This document shows, piece after piece, positions 1 to 9,471 of a DNA stretch of 51,215 bases (positions are counted from its first letter, which is position 1; every line of letters begins with the position of its first letter). A model generated the notes under the pieces. That model was not told the DNA's origin, did no database searches, and saw only the letters and a list, made by a program, of their open reading frames with translations. Both the position numbers and the translations under genes were made by a program. Origin of the DNA: an uncultured Flammeovirgaceae bacterium. Its GTDB lineage: Bacteria > Bacteroidota > Bacteroidia > Cytophagales > Cyclobacteriaceae. The stretch is from assembly GCA_937899105.1 (NCBI GenBank), contig CALBPF010000371.1, forward strand, positions 1 through 51,215, given 5' to 3'.

Positions 1-56
1 ATTTTGCCACCCCAGTTTTCGCCACATCATTTTTGCGCTACATCATTTTTTGCCAT
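1..56 (-). pseudogene. Start of a DUF4295-like small protein gene, frameshifted, cut by window edge
   Basis: Read on the minus strand, an ATG lies two bases after the rpmG stop. In Bacteroidota a short DUF4295 protein beginning MAKK commonly follows rpmB-rpmG, which is the main reason for the call. As written, the frame gives MAKNDVAQK and then stops. Removing one base (the C opposite position 35) gives MAKNDVAKNDVAKTGVAK with the frame open to the window edge. The DNA here is a tandem repeat of about 15 bp, so the peptide repeats a five-residue unit. The extra base is either a real frameshift or a sequence error. Only the first 18 codons are in the window, so the family call rests on position and the MAK start. 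Confidence 0.4.
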
Positions 57-58
57 GA

Positions 59-241
59 TTACTTAATTTCTTTGTGAACGGTCATTTTCTTCAAGATGGG
101 ATTGTATTTCTTCATCTCAAGTCTATCAGGGGTATTTTTCCTGTTTTTGGTAGTAATATATCTGGAAGTGCCCGGCATACCGCTTTCTTTATGCTCTGTG
201 CATTCCATTATTACCTGAACCCTATTACCTTTTTTAGCCAT
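59..241 (-). CDS. rpmG: 50S ribosomal protein L33
   Basis: This 60-residue basic protein is the large-subunit ribosomal protein L33. It carries the family pattern: an N-terminal beta strand with [11 protein letters not shown], a central [19 protein letters not shown] block and a C-terminal basic tail ending in HKEIK. The zinc-binding cysteine pairs found in some L33 paralogues are absent, since only one Cys is present, so this is the zinc-independent form. It lies 19 bp after rpmB on the same strand, the usual Bacteroidota order, and is probably cotranscribed with it. Length and sequence leave little doubt. Confidence 0.97.
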   Translation of the reverse strand: MAKKGNRVQVIMECTEHKESGMPGTSRYITTKNRKNTPDRLEMKKYNPILKKMTVHKEIK

Positions 242-260
242 GATTCTTCTTAATTAATGC

Positions 261-500
261 TTAAACCAGAATGTTGCCGTTAGCCTTAGCTTTCTTCAAA
301 ACAGCAGTTATTCCATTTTTATTTATAGTACGGATCGCTGAGGTAGAAACTTTAAGTGTAATCCACTTATCTTCCTCAGGGATATAAAACCTCTTCTTTT
401 GAAGATTAGGGTAAAACCTTCTCTTCGTCTTGTTATTAGCATGCGATACGTTATTACCTACCCTTGCTCTCTTTCCGGTAATTTGGCAGACTCTTGACAT
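261..500 (-). CDS. rpmB: 50S ribosomal protein L28
   Basis: This 79-residue protein is ribosomal protein L28. It begins [20 protein letters not shown] and continues with the [17 protein letters not shown] segment typical of the family, then a C-terminal part rich in Lys and Ala. A single cysteine replaces the zinc-binding set of some paralogues. It is the first gene of the rpmB-rpmG cluster. A near-consensus Bacteroidota promoter lies about 45-75 bp upstream. Confidence 0.97.
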   Translation of the reverse strand: MSRVCQITGKRARVGNNVSHANNKTKRRFYPNLQKKRFYIPEEDKWITLKVSTSAIRTINKNGITAVLKKAKANGNILV

Positions 501-543
501 CTCTCTATTAGTTAAAAATAATCGCGTTTCTTTTTTGGGTCTG

Positions 544-574
544 CAAATATCGTTAAAAGCAATTCAATTATCAA
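544..574 (-). promoter_or_regulatory. Candidate promoter of rpmB-rpmG
   Basis: On the minus strand TTG (572-574) is followed after 20 bp by GATATTTG (544-551). The Bacteroidota consensus is TTG, then 17-23 bp, then TAnnTTTG, so the -7 box differs at one base. It would start transcription about 35 bp before the rpmB start codon. Judged by eye only. Confidence 0.4.
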
Positions 575-622
575 ATTGAAATTTGAAATTTCTCATCAGC
601 TATCAAATAGGGAAATCCTTTT

Positions 623-642
623 GCAGAATAAAATTATTCTGC
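623..642. promoter_or_regulatory. Perfect 9-bp inverted repeat in the rpmB/rocD divergent region
   Basis: GCAGAATAA and TTATTCTGC are separated by two bases, giving a 20-bp dyad. It lies between two divergently transcribed genes, about 100 bp before rocD, so an operator is more likely than a terminator. No U-run follows on either strand. The rest of the 240-bp gap shows nothing else beyond the rpmB promoter. Confidence 0.3.
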
Positions 643-741
643 TGCTGAATCATAGTTTAAATTGAATAGGCCTACATTCCTCTATTTTGCGCTCTGTTCT
701 TAAACCATGTCTGAACAAAATATGTTAAAAATAGGGTCTGA

Positions 742-2022
742 ATGGTTAATTTTGGGCTTTCAGACAAACTTAATGATCTAATGGAAGTACTTAGCTCGAG
801 CAAGGAAGCAATAGAATTAGAAAATAAATATGGCGCTTATAACTATCATCCACTGCCGGTGGTACTTGCAAAAGGAGAGGGTGTCTATTTATGGGATGTT
901 GAGGGCAAGAAATATTTTGATTTCCTTTCGGCCTACAGCGCCGTGAACCAGGGACATTGTCATCCACGTATTGTAGATGCGCTAAAGGCACAGGCAGAAA
1001 AACTGACATTGACATCCCGGGCATTTCACAATGATGTTCTAGGAAGGTATGAAAAATTTATAGCCGATTTTTTCGGTTACGACAGGATATTGCCAATGAA
1101 TACAGGCGTTGAAGGAGGCGAAACAGCAGTTAAAATCTGTCGTAAATGGGCTTATGAAGTCAAAGGTTTGCCAGAAAATAAGGCGAAGATATTGTTTGCC
1201 AATGGAAACTTTTGGGGACGAACGCTAGCCGCAATATCAACTTCAAATGATCTGGGCAGTTACAATAACTTCGGTCCATTCGTACCTGGTTTTGACCTTA
1301 TTCCGTATAATGATCTCTCAGCGCTAGAAAAAGCGTTGGATGATCCGAATATAGCCGGTTTTATGGTCGAGCCTATTCAAGGTGAAGCGGGTGTCGTAGT
1401 TCCCGATGATGGCTATCTCAAACAAGCTTATACGCTATGCAAGGCTAAAAATGTACTCCTTATTGCAGATGAAGTACAAACAGGTATTGGAAGGACCGGT
1501 AAAGTCTTATGCAGCGAATACGATGAAATTAAACCTGATATCTTGATCTTAGGTAAAGCTTTATCTGGCGGAGTTTTCCCGGTTTCAGCCGTGTTAGCAA
1601 GCGATGAAATTATGATGACATTAAAACCCGGACAACATGGCTCTACTTTTGGTGGGAATCCACTGGCGTGCAGCGTTGCCATGAGTGCATTGGAGGTACT
1701 ACGAGACGAAAAATTAACTGAAAATGCATACGATCTAGGTCTGATTTTTAGGAAAAGAATGAACAATATGATTCAAAATACTGAATTAGTCAATAAAGTT
1801 CGTGGTAAGGGTCTGTTAAATGCCATAGTAATTAACGACCACCCGGATAGCTCCACAGCCTGGGATATTTGTGTAGCCTTAAAAGACAACGGACTTTTAG
1901 CTAAGCCTACTCATGGCAACGTTATACGTTTTGCTCCACCATTGGTTATAACCGAGGATCAATTGCATGAGTGTTGCGATATAATTGAGAGTACAATAGC
2001 GGATTACGAAAAAACGCATTAA
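742..2022 (+). CDS. rocD: Ornithine aminotransferase (ornithine--oxo-acid transaminase)
   Basis: This class III PLP aminotransferase transfers the delta-amino group of ornithine to 2-oxoglutarate, giving glutamate semialdehyde and glutamate (arginine/proline metabolism, cytosol). The N-terminal stretch [14 protein letters not shown] and the [13 protein letters not shown] region are diagnostic of the ornithine enzyme rather than acetylornithine aminotransferase. The cofactor pocket has [13 protein letters not shown] (about 241-253), and the PLP lysine sits in [10 protein letters not shown] near residue 272. Total length is 426 residues, slightly longer than usual. The ATG at 781 ([10 protein letters not shown]) is a good alternative start, because family members usually begin just before the SSKEAI-type segment. 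It heads a plus-strand run of five genes that share little functional logic. Confidence 0.95.
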   Translation: MVNFGLSDKLNDLMEVLSSSKEAIELENKYGAYNYHPLPVVLAKGEGVYLWDVEGKKYFDFLSAYSAVNQGHCHPRIVDALKAQAEKLTLTSRAFHNDVLGRYEKFIADFFGYDRILPMNTGVEGGETAVKICRKWAYEVKGLPENKAKILFANGNFWGRTLAAISTSNDLGSYNNFGPFVPGFDLIPYNDLSALEKALDDPNIAGFMVEPIQGEAGVVVPDDGYLKQAYTLCKAKNVLLIADEVQTGIGRTGKVLCSEYDEIKPDILILGKALSGGVFPVSAVLASDEIMMTLKPGQHGSTFGGNPLACSVAMSALEVLRDEKLTENAYDLGLIFRKRMNNMIQNTELVNKVRGKGLLNAIVINDHPDSSTAWDICVALKDNGLLAKPTHGNVIRFAPPLVITEDQLHECCDIIESTIADYEKTH

Positions 2023-2049
2023 CTTCATCACACTTTCAGTTGGCTACAT

Positions 2050-2394
2050 ATGAATACGGGCGGAATTAGTGACAAACAGTGGGCGCTCATTGCTCACCTT
2101 GGTACTTTAGCTGGATATATTATTCCTTTAGGTAATATTATCGTTCCATTGGTGGTTTATGTATCTAAAAAGGATGAATCTGAATACATTGGAGAGCATG
2201 CAAGAGAATCGTTAAACTTTCAAATTACTTTTACTCTCTTGATTATTGCCGCAGTCATTACAATAGTTCTTATGGTGGGAATATTATTTTTAATTGTTCT
2301 ACCGATAGTGAACCTTATATTTATAATTTTAGCAGCATTGGCCATTGATAAAGGAGAATTCTATCGTTATCCGTTGGCCATAAAGTTTGTTTAA
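2050..2394 (+). CDS. DUF4870 small membrane protein
   Basis: This 114-residue protein matches DUF4870 (Tic20-like fold). It starts with a polar SDKQWALIAHLGTLAGYIIP segment, then has about three membrane segments (near 14-40, 56-80 and 80-102), with the conserved HARESLNFQIT motif at the second helix. It ends in a short YPLAIKF tail. Its function is not established. It lies 27 bp after rocD and 5 bp before the next gene, so cotranscription is likely. Confidence 0.85.
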   Translation: MNTGGISDKQWALIAHLGTLAGYIIPLGNIIVPLVVYVSKKDESEYIGEHARESLNFQITFTLLIIAAVITIVLMVGILFLIVLPIVNLIFIILAALAIDKGEFYRYPLAIKFV

Positions 2395-2399
2395 GATTT

Positions 2400-2948
2400 T
2401 TGGACTATTCATTCAGATCATCCGCTACAGAAAGTGAAAGAAAGATACTTTTGACGACTAATGCTCTTCATCTTTATGTAGATGGCGCCAAGTATTCGAC
2501 TCCCTATGAAAAGGTAGTAGGTGTATGGTTGAGTACTCCTTCAGGATTTCTAGCAGGAAATACTTATGCCTGTAATCTTAATATAGAAGACGCCAAGCCT
2601 ATTTACATATCCATTAAGAATTATGACGATGCCGGTAAGCTGATAGAACAGGCAAACCATTATAATTCATTTATAAGAGTGCTACACATCCATCTTTGTA
2701 AAAAAAGTAAAGCACATTACTTCTTTGGAGTTAAACCTGCCAGTTATGCTGCCAAGCTAATTGTGCTACTGGCTGTGGTTATGGCTTGCGTTACGAGCTA
2801 TTTTGTTTTCAACCTTAGTGGCCTTTTAATTTTGCCAGTAGGTGTGGCCCTCATGGTATCGGCTTACACTCTTCTCAGCTTTGGAATAAAGAGCTTTCCG
2901 AAGCTTTATGATCCGGATGAAATACCTTTGAGGCTTCTTCCAAATTAA
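2400..2948 (+). CDS. Hypothetical membrane protein with PH-like N-terminal part
   Basis: I do not recognise a named family for these 182 residues. The first ~110 residues alternate polar and hydrophobic strands (for example TNALHLYVDGAKYSTPYEKV) in a way that suggests a PH-like or beta-rich soluble domain. They are followed by two hydrophobic helices at about 115-165 and a short cytosolic tail. The frame opens with TTG directly after the DUF4870 stop, and no in-frame ATG lies near the N-terminus. The tight spacing to DUF4870 supports a joint membrane role, but nothing in the sequence shows which. Confidence 0.65.
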   Translation: MDYSFRSSATESERKILLTTNALHLYVDGAKYSTPYEKVVGVWLSTPSGFLAGNTYACNLNIEDAKPIYISIKNYDDAGKLIEQANHYNSFIRVLHIHLCKKSKAHYFFGVKPASYAAKLIVLLAVVMACVTSYFVFNLSGLLILPVGVALMVSAYTLLSFGIKSFPKLYDPDEIPLRLLPN

Positions 2949-2962
2949 AAACTTGTTTGCTC

Positions 2963-4760
<1,798 letters not shown>

Positions 4761-4772
<12 letters not shown>

Positions 4773-4979
4773 CTGACCAATTTCCCTTATCTCAAAATCC
4801 TTACCTTGTCCGAATGCTACAATGTCATGTAAATTGTATTCTTCCAAAGTAGATAGATCTTTTAATCGAAAGTTGTCCCTCTCCAGAGACTTAATGATTT
4901 CAAACTCATAAACATCTCCGTAGTTAACCAAGCGATACCTCCACCCAACTCGCATGGCATTAAAGGAAAGCCCTTTCAT
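4761..4979 (-). CDS. Conserved hypothetical small protein
   Basis: These 72 residues match no family that I recognise. The sequence is beta-rich with alternating polar and hydrophobic residues (WRYRLVNYGDVYEFEIIKSL, then FRLKDLSTLEEYNLHDIVAFG), with no membrane segment or signal peptide. It resembles a small SH3-like or Tudor-like barrel, which is inference only. It overlaps the stop of the upstream GroES-like gene by four bases (ATGA), so the two are translationally coupled and probably work together. Confidence 0.7.
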
Positions 4980-5350
4980 AGGTCGTCCTCTCTTTCGAGC
5001 ATTAAAATCGACGCTTGTGGCACAATAAAATATTTGTCATCTTCATAAACCACTTCAATGGCCCCTTTTTGTAAGAAAATTGCTAAATCACCTTCTTCTG
5101 CCTGCAACGGAATATATTTGATCTGTTCATCTTTGCCTTTCCATAGTTCGTCCTCATCGGAAGGCAATGGCAAGGGGTAACCCGGACCCACTTTTATTAC
5201 ATAACCACTCTGTATCTTTTCTTTTTCCTGAACTCCCGGAGGAAGGAAAAGGCCACTATTTGTTCTATCCGACTGCTTTTTAGGTTTTATTAAAACTCTA
5301 TCTCCAACTAATATTAGCTTTTTCAACTTCTTATCTGCGGTTATCCTCAT
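4976..5350 (-). CDS. GroES-like (Cpn10 fold) protein, stand-alone
   Basis: This 124-residue protein has the Cpn10 core: GDRVLIKPKKQSDRTNSGLFLP near the start (RVL.KP and the mobile-loop-like TNSGLFLPPG), the QSGYVIKVGPG strand, and a C-terminal EEGDLAIF..GAIEVVYEDDKYFIVPQASIL. It is about 30 residues longer than canonical GroES, with an acidic insertion (LPSDEDELWKGKDE) in the middle, and no groEL lies beside it. It is therefore probably a GroES paralogue rather than the housekeeping co-chaperonin. It overlaps the following 72-residue gene by four bases. Confidence 0.8.
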   Translation of the reverse strand: MRITADKKLKKLILVGDRVLIKPKKQSDRTNSGLFLPPGVQEKEKIQSGYVIKVGPGYPLPLPSDEDELWKGKDEQIKYIPLQAEEGDLAIFLQKGAIEVVYEDDKYFIVPQASILMLEREDDL

Positions 5351-5399
5351 ATCACCTCATTTTAGGCTACAAATTTAAAGTTATACTATGCATAAGTAG

Positions 5400-6695
5400 C
5401 TAATCAGCACGATCAATTAATTTCTGATCCATTGATTTACTGGCTTTCGCGCCCAGTTCCTTAATCGTTTGAGCCCGGTTAATCAGATTTCCCTTACCCT
5501 CATATAGCTTTTTCATTGCCTCTTTATATACTCTCTGAGTACTATCCAGGCTGTTACCGACTTTCACCAAATCATCAGTAAAGGCTACAAATTTGTCGTA
5601 AAGATTACCTCCCTGCCGAGCGATCTCCAAAGCATTCTGATTCTGATATTCATTTTTCCAGATATTAGAGATAGTCCTAAGCGTAGCAATGAGGGTTGAT
5701 GGGCTTACGATGACGATATTCTTTTCATATGCATCATTAAAAAGCTCTCCATCCATTTGAACAGCGAGGCTGAAGGCCGGCTCGATTGGAATAAACATAA
5801 GAACAAAATCAAGACCGTCAATACCATATAATTTGTGATAGTTCTTATCGCCAAGCCCTTTTATATGATTTCTCATAGCAAGAATATGAGCTTTAAGGTT
5901 AGCTAGTTGCTCGTCTCCATCCGTATTTACATAACGCTCATAAGCGATTAAGGTGACTTTTGAATCCACAATAATATTCTTGTTATCAGGAAGTCGTACA
6001 ATAACATCTGGCTGATACCTTCTGCCCTCTTCAGTATTATGGGATTCCTGAACAAAATACTCTCTCCCTTTCTCCAGGCCTGACTTTTCTAGTATACTTT
6101 CAAGAATGAACTCCCCCCAGTTGCCTTGTGCCTTAGTATCACCCTTAAGCGCTTTAGTAAGATTTTCAGCCTCCTTGCTCATTTGCTGATTTAATTCTCT
6201 CAGGCTTTTTAGCTGCTCTCGCAAAGCAGTGCTTTGCTCAAGGCTTTCTTTGCTATTGGTGTCTACTTTTTTCTCGAATTCTGAGATTCTCTCCTTGAGC
6301 GGGTTCAGTAATTCAGAAATGTTAACCTTGTTCTGATCTGTAAATTTTTTACTCTTTTCTTCGAAGATCTCATTTGCCAATGCCTTAAATTCTAAGGCAA
6401 ACTTTTGCTGAAGGTTTTCGAGTTCAGCTTTTTGTTCCCTTAATTTCTCCTGCAGGTTTCGATAATCTGCTTCGGCGCTTGATAGATTACCATTTAGCTG
6501 AATTACTGTTTGACGTTCTGTCTCCAGCCTTTGTTTTAGCTCATCAAGATCGGCTTTATATTGTACAACACGTTCTTTCTCAACGATAAGCTCAGTGGCT
6601 GATTCGGCGCGGTTCTTCCGATATTTACTACTGGCCACAAACCATGAAGCTACTCCCCCAAGTGCAATTCCCACAATTAAATAAGCTATCTCCAT
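5400..6695 (-). CDS. rmuC: DNA recombination protein RmuC
   Basis: RmuC limits recombination at inverted repeats and has a predicted nuclease-like domain. This 431-residue protein has one N-terminal membrane anchor (about 3-20), a long coiled coil (about 30-190, rich in E, K, Q and L), and then the RmuC domain. The domain shows QGNWGEFILESILEKSGL, YQPDVIVRLPDNKNIIVDSKV and FVLMFIPIEPAFSLA, all typical of the family. The conserved acidic and lysine residues of the nuclease-like core (PDV, DSK) are present. It lies 50 bp upstream of the GroES-like gene on the same strand. Confidence 0.95.
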   Translation of the reverse strand: MEIAYLIVGIALGGVASWFVASSKYRKNRAESATELIVEKERVVQYKADLDELKQRLETERQTVIQLNGNLSSAEADYRNLQEKLREQKAELENLQQKFALEFKALANEIFEEKSKKFTDQNKVNISELLNPLKERISEFEKKVDTNSKESLEQSTALREQLKSLRELNQQMSKEAENLTKALKGDTKAQGNWGEFILESILEKSGLEKGREYFVQESHNTEEGRRYQPDVIVRLPDNKNIIVDSKVTLIAYERYVNTDGDEQLANLKAHILAMRNHIKGLGDKNYHKLYGIDGLDFVLMFIPIEPAFSLAVQMDGELFNDAYEKNIVIVSPSTLIATLRTISNIWKNEYQNQNALEIARQGGNLYDKFVAFTDDLVKVGNSLDSTQRVYKEAMKKLYEGKGNLINRAQTIKELGAKASKSMDQKLIDRAD

Positions 6696-6751
6696 TGGAC
6701 GGTAAAGATGCCTGAAATTATTGATTCAGGCTAACCAGAAAAGTAAAACCC

Positions 6752-7771
6752 TTATTTGAGATAGCTCTCTTTGAACTTACCAATATGTTCTGTCTCCCCC
6801 AGCAAGATCAAGATATCTCCTTCTGAAATTTGCTTGGTAGAATGTGGGTTGAAAAGAAATCCTTTAAGATCATCTTTAAAGGCAATTACCGTAGCGCCGC
6901 TTACATTCCGAATGTCTAAGTCCTTCAGTGTTTTATTCTTGTAGTTATCTTTCAAATCATTATAACTCACCTCTTCAAGTTCTAGTTTCGAACCACCTAC
7001 ACCACTGATAAGGTCAAGAAACTCGATTACGTACGGTTTAGTAATAAGATGGGCCATATGAACACCACCAAGGTAATCCGGCATAACTACATGGGCTGCT
7101 CCCGCTCTGTATAACTTTTTTTCTGATGTAACTTCTGTTGCTTTGGCAATGATCTTGATATTAGGGTTGAGCTCTCTTGCCGTAAGTGTAATGAATACAT
7201 TGTCCGAATCCTCGCGAAGAGCCGTTATTACCGTTGTGGCCCGCTCTATTCCTGCTTCAATTAAGACCTCATCCAGTATGGCATTGCCATTAATAAAGCG
7301 TATGTGCTTTTCTTCGGGTACTTCTTCTATGACTTGTCCATCTCGCTCAATAACCACAAAATCTTTTTTTGCGGCAATTAGCTCTCGTACTGCCATCGCT
7401 CCATTTTTTCCAAATCCGCAAACGATAATGTGATCATTAAGCTTTTCCATTTCTCTCTTTGAAGTAATATTCTTGAAAATTTTTTGAAGCTCCCCTTCGA
7501 ATAAATAGGACGAAATTACGGATACAATATAGGCAAAGATGCCCAGATTCATAGTAAAGTAAAATATTGAAAAAACTTTACCAGAGCTGCTTAAAGGCCC
7601 TATTTCATTAAAGCCAACGGTAGAAAAAATTTGGATTGACATATACGTGCTATCCAGAAGAGTATACCCCTCTAATAGCATAAAACCAATGGCGCCAATA
7701 ATTATACTTGCCACAAAAAGAAGTGAAGCAAACACGAGCCTCCTCATGCTGCGATGTAGCAGTACAGTCAT
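6752..7771 (-). CDS. Two-transmembrane potassium channel with RCK domains (MthK type)
   Basis: This 339-residue inner-membrane channel has one helix (about 11-33), a pore loop with the filter STVGFNEIG (about 50-58), and a second helix (about 66-92). A cytosolic RCK_N (TrkA-N) domain beginning HIIVCGFGKNGAMAVRELI follows, with a Rossmann GxGxxG motif, and then an RCK_C domain to the C-terminus. The filter TVGF replaces the common TVGYG. This variant is known in some bacterial RCK channels, so potassium selectivity is likely but not certain. It starts 53 bp from the divergent gene at 7824. Confidence 0.88.
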   Translation of the reverse strand: MTVLLHRSMRRLVFASLLFVASIIIGAIGFMLLEGYTLLDSTYMSIQIFSTVGFNEIGPLSSSGKVFSIFYFTMNLGIFAYIVSVISSYLFEGELQKIFKNITSKREMEKLNDHIIVCGFGKNGAMAVRELIAAKKDFVVIERDGQVIEEVPEEKHIRFINGNAILDEVLIEAGIERATTVITALREDSDNVFITLTARELNPNIKIIAKATEVTSEKKLYRAGAAHVVMPDYLGGVHMAHLITKPYVIEFLDLISGVGGSKLELEEVSYNDLKDNYKNKTLKDLDIRNVSGATVIAFKDDLKGFLFNPHSTKQISEGDILILLGETEHIGKFKESYLK

Positions 7772-7823
7772 GCCTTCAAGATATTGATATTGTTTATTCT
7801 ATCCAATTTTAATAGCTTTCATC

Positions 7824-8537
7824 ATGCGTATTATTTCGTTGTGGTCAGGTCCTCGAAATGTTTCTACTGCACTAATGTATTCATTCGCTCAAAGACATGA
7901 TTGTGAAGTGGTAGACGAACCGCTTTACGCCCACTACCTGTCTCACGTGAATGTATATCACCCAGGAAAAAAGGAGATAGTAGCCACGATGGATACCGAT
8001 GGCTCCCAGGTGATGAAGGAGCAACTTGTGCCAGGTATGAGACCATTGAGATTCCTTAAAAATATGGCCCATCATTGGATGGGTTTAGATGATAGTCTTT
8101 TGAATCACTTCACAAATATTTTTCTAATCCGCGACCCCAAAGAAATGCTCCCTTCGCTAATAAATCAAATTACTAATCCTGTCCTTCGGGATACGGCGCT
8201 AAAAAGGCAGTGGGAGCTTTATCAAAAGCTTTGTGAGCAAGGTAAACCAACCGCAATAATCGATTCCAGAGAACTATTAATTGACCCGGAAGAAGTATTA
8301 AAAAAAGTATGCAGCCAATTAAATATTCTTTTTGATCCGGCTATGCTATCTTGGAAGCCTGGCCCGATTCCTGAAGATGGCGTCTGGGCCAAATATTGGT
8401 ATTATAATGTCCACAACTCATGTGGGTTTCAAAGCTATAAGCCCAAAGAAGACCCATTTCCAAAAAGGTTAGTTCCGTTACTTCAGCAATGCGAACCATA
8501 TTACAACTTACTTTTTGATAAATCATTGAAACTATAA
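7824..8537 (+). CDS. Sulfotransferase-like protein
   Basis: This 237-residue protein begins MRIISLWSGPRNVSTALM. The SGPRNVSTAL stretch is the PAPS 5'-phosphosulfate-binding (P-loop-like) motif of the sulfotransferase superfamily. FLIRDPKEMLPSLINQ resembles the 3'-phosphate-binding motif, and DSRELLIDPEEVLKKVC matches the later conserved block. No signal peptide is present. It sits 4 bp before a class IV aminotransferase. The pairing is recurrent in other genomes in my recollection, and such proteins are sometimes mislabelled as aminotransferases. The substrate is unknown, and a non-sulfating kinase-like role cannot be excluded. Confidence 0.75.
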   Translation: MRIISLWSGPRNVSTALMYSFAQRHDCEVVDEPLYAHYLSHVNVYHPGKKEIVATMDTDGSQVMKEQLVPGMRPLRFLKNMAHHWMGLDDSLLNHFTNIFLIRDPKEMLPSLINQITNPVLRDTALKRQWELYQKLCEQGKPTAIIDSRELLIDPEEVLKKVCSQLNILFDPAMLSWKPGPIPEDGVWAKYWYYNVHNSCGFQSYKPKEDPFPKRLVPLLQQCEPYYNLLFDKSLKL

Positions 8538-8541
8538 AATC

Positions 8542-9450
8542 ATGAGCCCACAGCTTCCAGACTCCCGAAATGAAAACATTCTTATAAATATTGACGGAAA
8601 TTTATACCCACGTGATGAGGCCAAGATAAGTGTCTTTGATAGCGCTGTTCAAGGAGGAGATGCGGTTTGGGAAGGTATTCGTATATATAACGCGAAAGTG
8701 TTTATGCTTGAAGAGCACCTCGATAGAATGATGGATTCAGCAAAGGCTATGGCCTTCGCCCGTATTCCTACTCGCGAGTACATAAAAGAACAAATCTTTA
8801 GGACGCTTAGAGCGAATAGCATGTTTGACGAATCACATATCAGGCTCACTCTTACCAGAGGTAAGAAAGTGTCTTCTGGTATGAGTCCTCATTTTAATCA
8901 ATACGGTTGCACACTTATTGTACTCGCCGAATGGAAGAAACCGGTTTACAATGTAAATGGTATAGCGTTAATTACTTCTTCCATAAGGCGCAATCCACCT
9001 CAATGTATCGATTCAAAAATTCACCATAACAATCTTATAAATAATATACTTGCCAAAATAGAGGCTAACTTGGCAGGAGTTGAGGACGCCGTAATGCTAG
9101 ACTTAGATGGTTTTGTTTCAGAGACCAACGCCACAAATATATTTTTTGTAAAAAATGGGGAAATTAAAACCCCCTTTGCTGATAGCTGCCTGTCTGGTAT
9201 TACCAGAGGTAATGTAATTAAGATAGCGAAAGAACATCAAGTAAATATATCAGAAAAGAGGATCTCCATCTCTGAAATGTACTCTGCCGACGAAGCATTT
9301 GTTACAGGTTCAATGGGTGAACTGACACCTGTGCTTAATATTGACGGTCGATCCATTGGAGATGGTACAACAGGAAATACTACATTGAAATTCATTGCAT
9401 GGTATAAAAAAATGACGGAAAATGTTGGTATTCAAATTCCGTCAAGTTGA
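8542..9450 (+). CDS. Class IV PLP aminotransferase (branched-chain or D-amino acid aminotransferase-like)
   Basis: This 302-residue fold-type IV enzyme shows DSAVQGGDAVWEGIRIYNAKVFMLEEHLDRM at the N-terminus. The PLP lysine lies in CIDSKIHHNNLINN (SKIHHN, about 155), the glutamate motif is GFVSETNATNIFFVKNG, and the phosphate loop is CLSGITRGNVIKIA. The D-amino acid transaminase, branched-chain aminotransferase and aminodeoxychorismate lyase groups share these motifs. The LSGITR-type loop and overall length fit an IlvE-like enzyme, but specificity cannot be read from this. It probably forms an operon with the sulfotransferase-like gene before it and the TerB-like gene after it. Confidence 0.88.
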   Translation: MSPQLPDSRNENILINIDGNLYPRDEAKISVFDSAVQGGDAVWEGIRIYNAKVFMLEEHLDRMMDSAKAMAFARIPTREYIKEQIFRTLRANSMFDESHIRLTLTRGKKVSSGMSPHFNQYGCTLIVLAEWKKPVYNVNGIALITSSIRRNPPQCIDSKIHHNNLINNILAKIEANLAGVEDAVMLDLDGFVSETNATNIFFVKNGEIKTPFADSCLSGITRGNVIKIAKEHQVNISEKRISISEMYSADEAFVTGSMGELTPVLNIDGRSIGDGTTGNTTLKFIAWYKKMTENVGIQIPSS

Positions 9451-9471
9451 TTTCTTTATTAACTTCGATAG

